Notes under the pieces: model-generated
Told to the model about the DNA's origin: nothing
What the model saw: the letters and a program-made list of their open reading frames with translations, nothing else
The model's database searches: none
Program-made: the position numbers and the translations under genes
Assembly (NCBI RefSeq): GCF_000278115.1
Contig: NZ_JH725116.1
Span: forward strand, 30,517-94,516
Source of the DNA: Bartonella sp. DB5-6
GTDB lineage: Bacteria; Pseudomonadota; Alphaproteobacteria; Rhizobiales; Rhizobiaceae
Length of the DNA: 64,000 nucleotides
Direction: 5' to 3'
Shown here: positions 16,722 through 25,104 of the stretch, piece by piece
Layout of the letters: every line of letters starts with the position of its first letter
Position numbering within the stretch: the stretch's first letter is position 1

Positions 16722-16787
16722 ACAGCAAAGTAGTGAAATTTGCTGAACGTTTTGAGAATAGACATGCGTTTAAATTGACAGAAAGGC

Positions 16788-16855
16788 ACCGTACAGAGCG
16801 ATTTAAAGATTTTGTGATAAAAACCACATTGAAATTAAAAACGCTTCTGTACGGT
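16788..16855. repeat. Inverted repeat upstream of 16861 ORF
   Basis: ACCGTACAGA(GCG) at 16788-16800 is matched by (CGCT)TCTGTACGGT at 16842-16855, 10 bp of perfect inverted repeat plus three more across one bulge, 40 bases apart. A TTGACA hexamer lies at 16775-16780. It may be a regulator site pair or part of a replication origin. Confidence 0.4.
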
Positions 16856-16860
16856 ATATT

Positions 16861-17250
16861 TTGAGGCAAATAGACACATTGGTAAAATTATGGACTAAAA
16901 GCATGAGGATTTTAAAACATTTGTTCTTAAAAAACCGTAAACAGCCAATGCAAAAAAAGTTTATCGCAACAGCTGTTGGTTATGTCCCTTGGGGGGATGG
17001 AGCGGCCGAGTATTTTTACAACCTCTACGAATATCCTGATGGCACAAGAGAGTGTGAAAAGTTTGATGGCGGACAGTATTATACCACACCAGAAAATGCG
17101 GATTTTAGTACCAAAGCGCAAGTGAAAGCGTGGGTTTATGGAGGTAATGTTCCGAAAAGCGTTCTCAATTACGAACCTCTCATAGATGAGATCAATAAAG
17201 AGATCAAAAAATTATCGAAAACCGCAGGAAATAAATATGTTTACAGATAA
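16861..17250 (+). CDS. Hypothetical phage protein
   Basis: 129 residues from the first start; homologous reading may begin at the internal Met at residue 30 ('MQKKFIATAVGYVPWGDG'). The core 'AAEYFYNLYEYPDGTRECEKFDGG' looks like a small beta-rich fold; no family was recognised. The C-terminal end overlaps the following membrane-protein frame. Confidence 0.55.
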   Translation: MRQIDTLVKLWTKSMRILKHLFLKNRKQPMQKKFIATAVGYVPWGDGAAEYFYNLYEYPDGTRECEKFDGGQYYTTPENADFSTKAQVKAWVYGGNVPKSVLNYEPLIDEINKEIKKLSKTAGNKYVYR

Positions 17251-17752
17251 ACAGCTAAGAGCCTTGTTTGGCATTATAACTTTTATATTTTTATGTTTTT
17301 TAGGAATTAAAAAAAATCTTGACTTTATTCAGAGTATTTTGACATTCGCATCTGTTTCTTTGGTAATAGTCACAACGGTTTTTGCAATTTTATGCAATTC
17401 CAATATCCCTTTTGAGTTGCAAAACAACCCAAAATACAAATGCGGAAATACAACGGGTTGGAAGATATTAACACGTGATTTACAACAGTATATGCATAGA
17501 CTCTTAAAGCTAATAAGTTTAGCGCTTGTCGTTTTAATTTTCCCAAGTAGTTATAAAGAAACGGTTTCTTTATCTGTCATTTCTAATTACGTAGAGAATA
17601 AGCTTTCTTTTTCATTGGATAATGTACTTTGGTACTCAGATATTGCTCTTTGGTATTCCTTTTTAGTTTGTGTATTGTTTCTTATGTTACATACACGCAG
17701 TTTAATAAACATATCTATTTACACACTACAGTGCTCCATTAAAAAGCCATAG
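17237..17752 (+). CDS. Predicted membrane protein (phage)
   Basis: About 171 residues from the ATG at 17237 ('MFTDKQLRALFGIITF'), overlapping the upstream gene by 14 bases, with AGGAAAT upstream. Four hydrophobic segments are visible at about residues 8-25, 35-52, 90-108 and 140-160. No known family was recognised. A phage membrane protein in the early region could be a superinfection-exclusion or replication-anchoring factor; this is only a positional suggestion. Confidence 0.6.
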   Translation: MFTDKQLRALFGIITFIFLCFLGIKKNLDFIQSILTFASVSLVIVTTVFAILCNSNIPFELQNNPKYKCGNTTGWKILTRDLQQYMHRLLKLISLALVVLIFPSSYKETVSLSVISNYVENKLSFSLDNVLWYSDIALWYSFLVCVLFLMLHTRSLINISIYTLQCSIKKP

Positions 17753-18008
17753 TAAAATTTCCTATTTTATACTTTTTTACAAAGACTTCATTCTTATGAC
17801 CTTATAGACAGCAAGCTAGAAAAAGCGCTTGATATTCAATTAGGTAAGTATAAAAAAGAAAAAAATTGCAAAGGCATGTTGACATTGGAAAGGTGTGCTG
17901 TTAGAAAAGTATCAAGTGTGTAGAAACACTTAGCGTTAAGCGGATAGGTTACGAAACAGCCTCTCCCATGTCTTTAAAATACTGACTTTCTTTTATGCTT
18001 TAAGAGCG
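17753..18008. other. Intergenic region upstream of the structured RNA
   Basis: About 250 bases without a supported gene. It contains a candidate promoter (TTGACA at 17879-17884, TAGAAA 17 bases later) and a small hairpin (AAGTGT / AACACTT near 17917-17936). It leads into the structured RNA that starts near 18021. Confidence 0.4.
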
Positions 18009-18120
18009 TATAATGATTTATGTCGGGTGTGGTTATGCCATACAATACCCTTTTTAGGGGAAAGCATACAGCGGACTTAACGCCGTGTTTCTAGCGCCCG
18101 ACGCCCTTATAGGGTGTTAA
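18009..18120 (+). ncRNA. C4-like structured antisense RNA with its promoter
   Basis: A perfect TATAAT (18009-18014) places a start near 18021. From there, GTCGGGTG (18022-18029) pairs over 8 bp with CGCCCGAC (18095-18102) to close a domain holding three internal hairpins: GTGTGG/CCATAC, CCCT/AGGG and CGG/CCG. A final hairpin ACGCCCT-TAT-AGGGTGT follows (18101-18117). The loop of the third hairpin, CTTAACG (18076-18082), is perfectly complementary to CGTTAAG (18135-18141), which overlaps the Shine-Dalgarno sequence of the next gene. Layout and antisense logic match the C4 RNA of phages P1/P7 that silences antirepressor translation. The family assignment is from memory, not from a covariance search. 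Confidence 0.72.
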
Positions 18121-18134
18121 TAGAAACCTCATTA

Positions 18135-18143
18135 CGTTAAGGA
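18135..18143 (+). promoter_or_regulatory. Ribosome binding site targeted by the upstream RNA
   Basis: CGTTAAGGA: the last five bases are the Shine-Dalgarno for the ATG at 18152 (8-base spacing); the first seven pair with the RNA hairpin loop at 18076-18082. Pairing would hide the site from ribosomes. Confidence 0.7.
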
Positions 18144-18151
18144 TTACTAGC

Positions 18152-18679
18152 ATGAACGCTATAGTTAAAAATCAAATGACCTCCATTATTGCTACTGTTG
18201 CAAATGACAACACCCCCTTTCAAAAGAAAGATCTTGCAAAAAAATTTAAATTAACAAATGAAATGAAAACAGTGAAAGATCTTTTAAGTGATCGAGTTCG
18301 AACCATTTATCGCATACGTGCATTAAGGGACTTTGGTAATGTAAAAGCGGATGACTTGGGTGGTTTTATAGAGCATGAGGGCAATTTAAGTCACGAAGGG
18401 GATTGCTGGGTTGGTGGTAATGGATGGGTTTATGATGATGCCTATATTTCTGATAATGCTCAGGTTTTTGGTAATGCTGATGTTTTTGGTAAAGCGCGCG
18501 TTTGTGACAATGCTCAGGTTTTTGAATATGGTAGTGTTTACGATAATGCCAAGGTTTATGATAATGCCAAGGTTTTTGGTTCTTCTTACGTTTACGAGAA
18601 AGCCCGCGTTTTTAATAATGCCGAGGTGTGTGATAAAGCAGTTATAAAGGGGAATGCCAAAGTTTGTGGTCAATGCTAG
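18152..18679 (+). CDS. Hexapeptide-repeat phage protein, paralogue D, with foreign N-terminus and frameshifted end
   Basis: 175 residues. The first 38 or so ('MNAIVKNQMTSIIATVAND...') are unlike paralogues A-C and may be the start of an antirepressor-type gene, the usual C4 RNA target. From 'RVRTIYRIRALRDFGNVKADDLGG' on it matches the family, then has about 15 six-residue units. The reading frame ends early at 18679 because of one extra base near 18672: the shifted frame continues 'ASICDNIIINGNETILDQIA' to a stop at 18735-18737. It is the only copy on the plus strand and the only one downstream of the structured RNA. Function unknown. Confidence 0.75.
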   Translation: MNAIVKNQMTSIIATVANDNTPFQKKDLAKKFKLTNEMKTVKDLLSDRVRTIYRIRALRDFGNVKADDLGGFIEHEGNLSHEGDCWVGGNGWVYDDAYISDNAQVFGNADVFGKARVCDNAQVFEYGSVYDNAKVYDNAKVFGSSYVYEKARVFNNAEVCDKAVIKGNAKVCGQC

Positions 18680-18789
18680 CATTTGTGACAATATCATAAT
18701 CAATGGAAATGAAACGATTTTAGATCAAATTGCGTAAAAAAGCAGTGGTGTGGTGGCGCGGGGGGCGCCTGTTTTAAAATAGAAAAAAG

Positions 18790-18819
18790 AAAGCCATGTC
18801 ATTTGCGTGATGTGGCTTT
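18790..18819. terminator. Hairpin terminator after paralogue D
   Basis: AAAGCCATGTCA and TGATGTGGCTTT pair over 12 positions (two G-U) around a TTTGCG loop. An A-rich tract precedes it, giving a U-run on the minus strand, and T-rich sequence follows, so it may stop transcription both ways. Confidence 0.6.
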
Positions 18820-18953
18820 ATGTTTATCAAAAGATAAAAAACATAATTTTATATGTTAAAAAACAATAATATCATTTTGAAATAATTGAAAAAATATGAA
18901 AATTATGCTAAGGTTTTGCTTGTATAAATTGCAAATCTAATGGGGCTACAAAT

Positions 18954-19400
18954 ATGCTAAATAAAGTGACGTTAATCGGGCGCCTTGGTGCTGATCCCGA
19001 AAGCAAAACAATGCCGTCTGGTGGTGAGGTGGTCAATTTTCGTATGGCAACTTCTGAGAGCTATACAGATAAAAATACCCATCAAAAAGTAGAGAAGACT
19101 GAATGGCATTCCGTGGTGGTTTTTAATCCACATTTGGCAAAAATTGCTCTTCAGTATCTCAACAAAGGTTCAAAGGTTTATGTAGAGGGCAAATTACAGA
19201 CACGCAAATGGCAAGATAAAAATGGGAATGAACGTCACACAACAGAGATTGTCTTACCACAATTCAAAGGCGAGTTATATTTGCTTGATACTAAGAAAGA
19301 GCAATCTGCATCCTCTTCACCTATCACTGCTCAAAGTTATGCTGTTGCTTCAGGTGCTAGTGATTATGGTATATCTCTTAATGACAGCATGCCATTTTGA
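18954..19400 (+). CDS. ssb: Single-stranded DNA-binding protein
   Basis: 148 residues. The OB-fold opens '[16 protein letters not shown]' and continues '[12 protein letters not shown]', '[42 protein letters not shown]', all standard for bacterial SSB. After a short Ser/Ala linker it ends 'LNDSMPF', a phage version of the acidic C-terminal tip that recruits replication and repair proteins. It protects single-stranded phage DNA in replication and Red-like recombination. Preceded by its own short AT-rich promoter region. Confidence 0.95.
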   Translation: MLNKVTLIGRLGADPESKTMPSGGEVVNFRMATSESYTDKNTHQKVEKTEWHSVVVFNPHLAKIALQYLNKGSKVYVEGKLQTRKWQDKNGNERHTTEIVLPQFKGELYLLDTKKEQSASSSPITAQSYAVASGASDYGISLNDSMPF

Positions 19401-19453
19401 TTGAAAAAATATAACAAAGAGAAACATGTGGGCTCCCACAGATTAGGGGATGT

Positions 19454-19948
19454 ATGAAAAAGAAAGATGCTTGCATTTCACGGGTGAAAGTATGTCAAGA
19501 TCCTGTTAATCAATTGGCAATTGAAATGCGTGCTAAACGCTTTGGTTTGACGATTGAAGAAGCTAAAAATCCGCTTGCTGGTACTTATGTTGGGCGGCTG
19601 TGTTTACAAGGCGTGCTTACTCAAGACCAGTATGATGCTGCGCAAAAATATCTTGAAGTGAAAAATGACTATTTGTGTGCAAAAGGTTTACCAAGCGCTG
19701 TTTATGATGAAATACCATCATCTTCTGATGACAAAGCAAGAGAAAAATGGGTCGAATTTGCAACAGAACAGTTTTCTAATATGCAAGAGGCGATAAAAGA
19801 AATACAACACCTCTATAGACAGTATAATCTTTATGCAGCAATACAATATATTATTGTAGAAGACCAAACATTACCATATCTTGTGAATTCATTGCGGGTC
19901 GCTCTTAATGCGCTTCGTAAATATTTTGACAGAAAAACTAAATGGTAA
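19454..19948 (+). CDS. Hypothetical phage protein
   Basis: 164 residues, mostly helical. 'ISRVKVCQDPVNQLAIEMRAKRFGLTIEEAKNPLAGTYVGRLCLQGVLTQDQYDAAQKYLEVKNDYLCAKGLP' is a pattern seen in rhizobial phage proteins placed between replication genes and terminase; no enzymatic motif was seen. It ends the rightward early/middle block, facing two leftward membrane-protein genes. Confidence 0.7.
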   Translation: MKKKDACISRVKVCQDPVNQLAIEMRAKRFGLTIEEAKNPLAGTYVGRLCLQGVLTQDQYDAAQKYLEVKNDYLCAKGLPSAVYDEIPSSSDDKAREKWVEFATEQFSNMQEAIKEIQHLYRQYNLYAAIQYIIVEDQTLPYLVNSLRVALNALRKYFDRKTKW

Positions 19949-19955
19949 ATGTTTA

Positions 19956-20660
19956 TTATAATGTTTCAAAGGCAGTTGATTGCTCTTCTGATAGTTCGGC
20001 TATAAATACTGCGTGAGAAAAGCTAAATAATATATATACGAATAGCTCAAAGAATGCGATATAGAATACAATACCCATAGAGAGGTTTTCGCAAAACTGA
20101 ATCCAGAGAAGCATTGTTTGTAGTAAAAATGAAACAGGTAGCGCTTGTATTCTATATTGGATTGGTGCCATACAGACTGTAAGGGGAAGAGTAAGCATTA
20201 AAATAATTGTCCCTAACAAATAAGAGGCAAAAGAGCGGGGGAAAAACGTAGCAATGATGTACCCTGTAGAAAACATAATTATAAAGGTAACCACTGCTGT
20301 AAAATAGGAGAGCCCCACTAGGCGCAAGAGTAGAAATAAGCCACGTTTAGCAAAACGAAAGTAATAATTTATTGTTTTTTCTCCGTTTTTTTTCTTAATC
20401 GCTTTATGTTCTCTAAATCTTTCTCGTTTCTCAATTATTTCGTTCCATTTGCTTTTATCCTTTGTAAAAGCATAATCTATAGTTTCTAACGTTGGCAGTA
20501 TTATTGTTAATAGTATTTTTCCTACTAAATTTAGGAACTCTTTTAGAGTTTCAAGTATGCCCCCTAGAAATAATCCAATGCCGTAAATTACTAATATAAT
20601 AATATCAATTAATATTGGGATTATTAAGATAAGGATTACAATTCCTATAATAAACCATAT
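19956..20660 (-). CDS. Membrane protein of unknown function, non-canonical start
   Basis: On the minus strand the frame is open from about 20660 to the stop at 19956 (about 234 residues). It opens with a very hydrophobic stretch ('WFIIGIVILILIIPILIDIIILVIYGIGLFLGG'), then an amphipathic and basic middle ('KSKWNEIIEKRERFREHK'), then three more membrane segments. There is a good AAGGGGGAG ribosome site, but the codon at the right distance is ATA; the first standard start is a TTG at 20327, which would discard half the protein. Either ATA is used or a start was mutated. It pairs with the next membrane gene and may be lysogenic cargo. Confidence 0.55.
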   Translation of the reverse strand: MWFIIGIVILILIIPILIDIIILVIYGIGLFLGGILETLKEFLNLVGKILLTIILPTLETIDYAFTKDKSKWNEIIEKRERFREHKAIKKKNGEKTINYYFRFAKRGLFLLLRLVGLSYFTAVVTFIIMFSTGYIIATFFPRSFASYLLGTIILMLTLPLTVCMAPIQYRIQALPVSFLLQTMLLWIQFCENLSMGIVFYIAFFELFVYILFSFSHAVFIAELSEEQSTAFETL

Positions 20661-20729
20661 TTTCTCCCCCTTTTTATTAATTATTAATCATAGTATTGAA
20701 TTTTTAATTGATTTTTTTCTCAACCAGAT

Positions 20730-21128
20730 TCATTCTGTTTTTCCATTATCATGATCTGTTTCTGTTGTTGCCAAAGCTTTTATTATTATCTTGGACAATT
20801 CCTCATTAACTATTCCCTCTTCAACCGCTTGGAGTTCATTAATTCTTTGATCCTTCCAATCAGACGTTATCTGATAATTTTCAATTAAGCGATCATGTTC
20901 AAAATTTGCTATTATTCCTAGGTAATTTCTCCAAGCAAACAACAAAATTGCTACTAATAATAAAAAGTTTCTTGAAAATTCAAGATACCAAAGCACCCCG
21001 AGTACTACGACTAATAAAAGAGTACCTTGAAATTCTGTATTCCGACCATTCTCTGCTTCTTCCCACATGTCAGAGACTATAGCCCATAGTATGAGTATAC
21101 CCACTATTACTATGACAATATCACGCAT
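20730..21128 (-). CDS. Membrane protein of unknown function
   Basis: 132 residues from the ATG at 21128, preceded by GGGGGGAA. Two or three membrane segments are clear (about 2-18, 35-50 and 52-68), followed by a soluble charged C-terminal half ('DRLIENYQITSDWKDQRINELQAVEEG'). It is transcribed leftward, against the surrounding late and early genes, together with the 19956-20660 gene. That orientation is typical of genes expressed in the lysogen (morons). No family was recognised. Confidence 0.65.
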   Translation of the reverse strand: MRDIVIVIVGILILWAIVSDMWEEAENGRNTEFQGTLLLVVVLGVLWYLEFSRNFLLLVAILLFAWRNYLGIIANFEHDRLIENYQITSDWKDQRINELQAVEEGIVNEELSKIIIKALATTETDHDNGKTE

Positions 21129-21272
21129 TATTCCCCCCACTTTTTGCTAATCAATAACTTTGTGCTCCCGTATAATTGATTCGTTTAGAGGATACAATTG
21201 TGAGTGGTTGGTTGTTAAAGACACTAGATTTAGGTAAAAAAATAAAAAATACACTATATCGTGATTTTTTTG

Positions 21273-21301
21273 TTGACAGGATATGAAAAATAGTGTTTTA
21301 T
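21273..21301 (+). promoter_or_regulatory. Candidate late promoter
   Basis: TTGACA (21273-21278), 17-base spacer, TTTTAT (21296-21301). ACACTA at about 21251 and TAGTGT at about 21291 form an inverted repeat around it. A terminator follows 80 bases downstream, before the terminase genes. Confidence 0.5.
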
Positions 21302-21381
21302 GGCGCTGCTGTACTAGCGGAACTGTGTCTAGAATTACGGTAAAGGTATTACCTCTCTTATAAGTTTATATGAATGTTCAG

Positions 21382-21406
21382 AGCCCTGCTTTTGCGGGGT
21401 TTTTTA
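21382..21406 (+). terminator. Rho-independent terminator just before terminase
   Basis: CCCTGC-TTTT-GCGGGG (6 bp, one G-U) followed by seven T residues. It lies within the longest possible frame of the terminase small subunit, which is why the start at 21374 is rejected in favour of 21434. Confidence 0.85.
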
Positions 21407-21433
21407 TTGTCTTGTTTACAAAAAGAAACACAC

Positions 21434-21748
21434 ATGAAAACCACTGAGAAACCTGCAAAAAGAACGCCCCCAAAGGCAGGTCAAGGGCGGGTAAAAGGCG
21501 TGCCAAATAAAACGACACGCATTTTGAAAGAGGCAGTGCTTAAAGCAGCAGAGCGTGCTGGTAAGAAATATGGTGATGATGGTTTGATCTCTTACCTCGA
21601 AAAACAGGCACTGAAATGCCCAGCTGCTTATTTAGCGTTGCTTGGTAAGGTGTTGCCTTTACAGGTAACAGGTGAAGATGGGGGAGCCATTAAGATGATA
21701 ACGCGTGTAGAAATTGCGCCTTTAGTGAATGACGACACGACAGATTAA
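21434..21748 (+). CDS. Terminase small subunit (likely)
   Basis: 104 residues from the ATG at 21434. 'AKRTPPKAGQGRVKGVPNKTTRILKEAVLKAAERAG' is a basic, DNA-binding opening typical of small terminase-like proteins of rhizobial phages, followed by 'LISYLEKQALKCPAAYLALLGKVLPLQVTG'. It overlaps the large subunit start by 20 bases. It should recognise the packaging site and present DNA to the large subunit. Confidence 0.75.
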   Translation: MKTTEKPAKRTPPKAGQGRVKGVPNKTTRILKEAVLKAAERAGKKYGDDGLISYLEKQALKCPAAYLALLGKVLPLQVTGEDGGAIKMITRVEIAPLVNDDTTD

Positions 21749-23054
21749 TATTGTTCCAAAGCTTATACCGATATTTACAGGGAATGCTTTGGTGCGTGCT
21801 GCTTGGGGAGGGAGAGGGTCTGGAAAGACAAGATCATTTGCCTTGATGGCTGCTTTAAAAGGCTATCAATTTGGTATGCAAGGGATATCAGGCACTATTC
21901 TTTGTGCACGGCAGTTTCAAAATTCTTTGGCAGAAAGTTCATTGGAGGAGATTAAGCGCGCCATTGAAGCGCATGACTTTTTAAAGGACTATTACAAGGT
22001 TGGGGAGTCTTCGATTAAGTCGATAGATGGTCGTATAGCCTTTCAGTTTTCTGGTCTTGACCGCAATATTGCAAGTATCAAATCCATGGGGCGAATTTTG
22101 CTTTGTTGGGTTGATGAAGCAGAGCCTGTTACAGAGACGGCTTGGCAAACGCTTATACCGACGTTGCGTGAAGAGGGAGAAGGATGGCGAGCAGAGTTAT
22201 GGGTGACATGGAACCCATTGCGTGAGAATGCCCCCGTTGAGAAGCGGTTTCGTTTTTCCAACAATGAGGCAATCAAGCGTGTTGAGATCAATTGGTCAGA
22301 CAATCCGAAGTTTCCGAAGATCTTGAATGAAGCGCGGTTGGATGATCTTAACAATCGACCAGAGAGCTATAAGCATATTTGGGAAGGGGATTATCTGAAA
22401 GCCGTTCAGGGTGCTTATTATCAAAAGGAAATGTTGACAGCTGAGCAGGAGGGGCGAATAGGACGTGTTGCGCGCGACCCTTTGATGCAAATGCGTGCTT
22501 TTTGGGACATTGGGGGAACAGGAGCCAAGGCGGATGCGACAGCAATATGGATAGCACAGTTTGTGGGGCGAGAAATTCGTGTTCTCGATTACTATGAAGC
22601 ACAGGGGCAACCGCTCTCAGAGCATATAGGCTGGTTGCGTCAAAATGGCTATGAGAAGGCATTGATGGTTTTGCCTCATGACGGTGCGACGAGAGACCGT
22701 GTGCACAATGTGAGTTTTGAGAGTGCTTTAAATGATGCGGGTTTTGAAACGCAAGTGATCCCTAATCAGGGGGCAGGGGCTGTTAAGATGCGGATAGAGG
22801 CGGTGCGGCGTATTTTGCCGTCGGTTTGGTTCAATGAAGAGATGACGGTAGCGGGTCGTAAGGCACTGAATTGGTATCACGAGAAATGGGATGAGAAGCG
22901 CGGCATTGGTTTGGGTGCAGAGCATGATTGGTCGAGCCATGGGGCGGATGCCTTTGGTTTAATGTGCATTGTCTATGAAGCACCCCGTGTCAAACCCAAA
23001 CAAGAGCGTTATTGCACTATGGAAAGAGAAGCGGCATCATGGATGGCATTCTAG
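21729..23054 (+). CDS. terL: Terminase large subunit
   Basis: 441 residues. Walker A 'GGRGSGKT' at 27-34 and Walker B 'ILLCWVDEAE' (Asp129-Glu130) form the ATPase motor. The C-terminal RNase H-like nuclease shows 'FWDIGGTGAKADATAIWI' (first Asp) and 'GAEHDWSSHGADAFGLM' (last Asp). It belongs to the PBSX/Terminase_3-6 type that translocates DNA into the procapsid and cuts concatemers. It overlaps small subunit and portal genes at both ends. Confidence 0.95.
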   Translation: MTTRQINIVPKLIPIFTGNALVRAAWGGRGSGKTRSFALMAALKGYQFGMQGISGTILCARQFQNSLAESSLEEIKRAIEAHDFLKDYYKVGESSIKSIDGRIAFQFSGLDRNIASIKSMGRILLCWVDEAEPVTETAWQTLIPTLREEGEGWRAELWVTWNPLRENAPVEKRFRFSNNEAIKRVEINWSDNPKFPKILNEARLDDLNNRPESYKHIWEGDYLKAVQGAYYQKEMLTAEQEGRIGRVARDPLMQMRAFWDIGGTGAKADATAIWIAQFVGREIRVLDYYEAQGQPLSEHIGWLRQNGYEKALMVLPHDGATRDRVHNVSFESALNDAGFETQVIPNQGAGAVKMRIEAVRRILPSVWFNEEMTVAGRKALNWYHEKWDEKRGIGLGAEHDWSSHGADAFGLMCIVYEAPRVKPKQERYCTMEREAASWMAF

Positions 23055-25093
23055 ATCAAGACTTTCAAAAAACGACAATCCTCGATGAATATGAACTCTA
23101 TAAGCGTTTAAAGTCTTGGTACGCAGAAGATATTGAACATGTCAATGAATGGCGTGAACAGGCGCGTGAAGATTTTGATTTTTATAATGGTCGCCAATGG
23201 GCGGAAGAAGATCTTGCGGTTTTAAAAGAGCAACGCCGCCCTGTCATGACCTTTAATCGTATTGCACCCCTTGTGAATGCTATTGTTGGTGCAGAGCGTA
23301 ATAACAAGCGCGAAGTGCAATTTCAACCACGGCAAGTAGGAGCGGCAATACCAAATGAATTGCTTACTGGAGCAGCAGAATGGTTTCGTGATGAGGCGGA
23401 GGCGGAATATGCCGATTCTGATGCTTTTCAGGATATGGTTATTTGCGGTATGGGCTGGACAGATACACGGCTTGATTATGAATCAAATCCTGAAGGAACC
23501 CCTGCTGTTCAACGTTTAGACCCACTGAAAATGGTTTGGGATGCCAATGCTGTAAGACCAAATCTCATTGACGCACAGCGTATGTGGTATGTTGATCGCA
23601 AATCCGTTGAGGATGCGAAAAGTCTTTTTCCTGATGTGGCTGTTGAAGATCTTAACGCCGATTGGGCTATCGATAGTACAACCGCTTCTGAGGATTCTCA
23701 TGTGTCGCTTGATGCGTATCATGATGACTCCAATGCGACTTCTCTCTCAGAGCCGTGTTCTGGGAAACGCTATGTTACGCTGGTTGAATGCCGTTGGTTT
23801 GAATATGAGACCACTTACAAGGCGCCTGATCTTCAAACCGGTCAGATGCGCAACTATAGCAAACAGGAGTTTGAACAGCTTCAAAGGGTAATGCCACAGT
23901 TACAAGGTGCGCGTTTTAATAAAAAAGTGGTCAGGCGAGCCTTTCTGGGACGGCGCCTTTTAGCAAAGCCCGATAAGCCATTAGCACCTGATGAGCAGCT
24001 AGGTTGGGAATGTATCACGGGCACGCTGGATAAGCTTAAAAACCAGTTTTACGGGATTGTTCGCCCCGCAAAAGACCCACAAAAATGGTCGAATAAATAT
24101 TTTAGCCAAGTTATGTATATCCTCAATAGCCAGTCTAAGGGCGGCTTGATGGCAGAACGAGACGCTTTCGATGATGATCGCCAAGCGTTAGAAAGCTGGG
24201 CGCGAACGGATACGATTACTTGGGTTAAAAATGGCGCGCTTACAGGAGGGAAAATTCAACCAAAGCCAAGTGCACAATTTCCCAATGGATTTTTCCAGCT
24301 GTTTAATGAATCGCGTGAGGCGATAACACATGTAACAGGATTATCGGCAGAATTTATTGGAACACGGGAGGTTAATCAAGCGAATGTTCTGGAAAATACA
24401 CGCCGGCAATCAACGCTTAATTTGCTTGCAGGTTTATTTGATAATCTCAAGCTTTATCGGTGCAGACAAGGAAAAATTATTCTTTATCTCATCCAGAATT
24501 ACCTCTCTGATGGGCGTTTGGTGCGCATTTCTGGACAAGAGAATGCGCAATATGTGCCGTTAACTCGTGAAGCTGTCACAACTCTTGAGTATGACATTAT
24601 TGTTGATGATTCACCTACAAGCCCTAATGAAAAAGAAAAAACTTTTGCGGCAATTACGCAAATGTTGCCATTGCTTGGTGGTTTCTTAACACCGGATATG
24701 ATTCCAGATCTTTTAAAGCTTTCGCCACTACCGGCAACATTGGTAGCAAGTTTAACGGCAAAAGCACAGCAGGCACAACAAGAACAACAGCAACAGCAGA
24801 TGATGCAACAAAGTCAAGGGGCACAATTAACCCCTGAGCAACAAGCAAAGATTGCTGTTTTACAGCAGGAAGCACAGGCAAAGAGCACACTCTATCAACT
24901 TGATGCACAGCAGAAACAAGCAGCATTGCAGCAGAAAAATATCGAACTTTTCTTGAAGCAAGAACAAGCGCGGATGCAACTTGAGCTTGAACAGGCAAAA
25001 AATGAGATAGCGCAGCGCGATTTAGAACGCAAAGCCCTACAGGCACAGTTGGAACATTATCGAGTTTTGACAAAAAATATAATAGCACATTGA
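23039..25093 (+). CDS. Portal protein (P22-like)
   Basis: About 684 residues from the ATG at 23039, overlapping terL by 16 bases. 'WREQAREDFDFYNGRQWAEEDLAVLKEQRRPVMTFNRIAPLVNAIVGAERNNKREVQFQPR' is the P22-type portal opening; 'VTGLSAEFIGTREVNQANVLENTRRQSTLNLLAGLFDNL' lies in the stem/crown region. The last 120 residues are a Gln-rich coiled coil ('QQAQQEQQQQQMMQQ'), matching the long barrel of P22-type portals. It forms the dodecameric DNA channel. Confidence 0.92.
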   Translation: MDGILDQDFQKTTILDEYELYKRLKSWYAEDIEHVNEWREQAREDFDFYNGRQWAEEDLAVLKEQRRPVMTFNRIAPLVNAIVGAERNNKREVQFQPRQVGAAIPNELLTGAAEWFRDEAEAEYADSDAFQDMVICGMGWTDTRLDYESNPEGTPAVQRLDPLKMVWDANAVRPNLIDAQRMWYVDRKSVEDAKSLFPDVAVEDLNADWAIDSTTASEDSHVSLDAYHDDSNATSLSEPCSGKRYVTLVECRWFEYETTYKAPDLQTGQMRNYSKQEFEQLQRVMPQLQGARFNKKVVRRAFLGRRLLAKPDKPLAPDEQLGWECITGTLDKLKNQFYGIVRPAKDPQKWSNKYFSQVMYILNSQSKGGLMAERDAFDDDRQALESWARTDTITWVKNGALTGGKIQPKPSAQFPNGFFQLFNESREAITHVTGLSAEFIGTREVNQANVLENTRRQSTLNLLAGLFDNLKLYRCRQGKIILYLIQNYLSDGRLVRISGQENAQYVPLTREAVTTLEYDIIVDDSPTSPNEKEKTFAAITQMLPLLGGFLTPDMIPDLLKLSPLPATLVASLTAKAQQAQQEQQQQQMMQQSQGAQLTPEQQAKIAVLQQEAQAKSTLYQLDAQQKQAALQQKNIELFLKQEQARMQLELEQAKNEIAQRDLERKALQAQLEHYRVLTKNIIAH

Positions 25094-25104
25094 AGGGACA
25101 GAAT

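Noticed and set aside
21374-21748. Longer terminase small subunit start at 21374
   Set aside because: The extra codons lie over a rho-independent terminator; the ATG at 21434 fits better.
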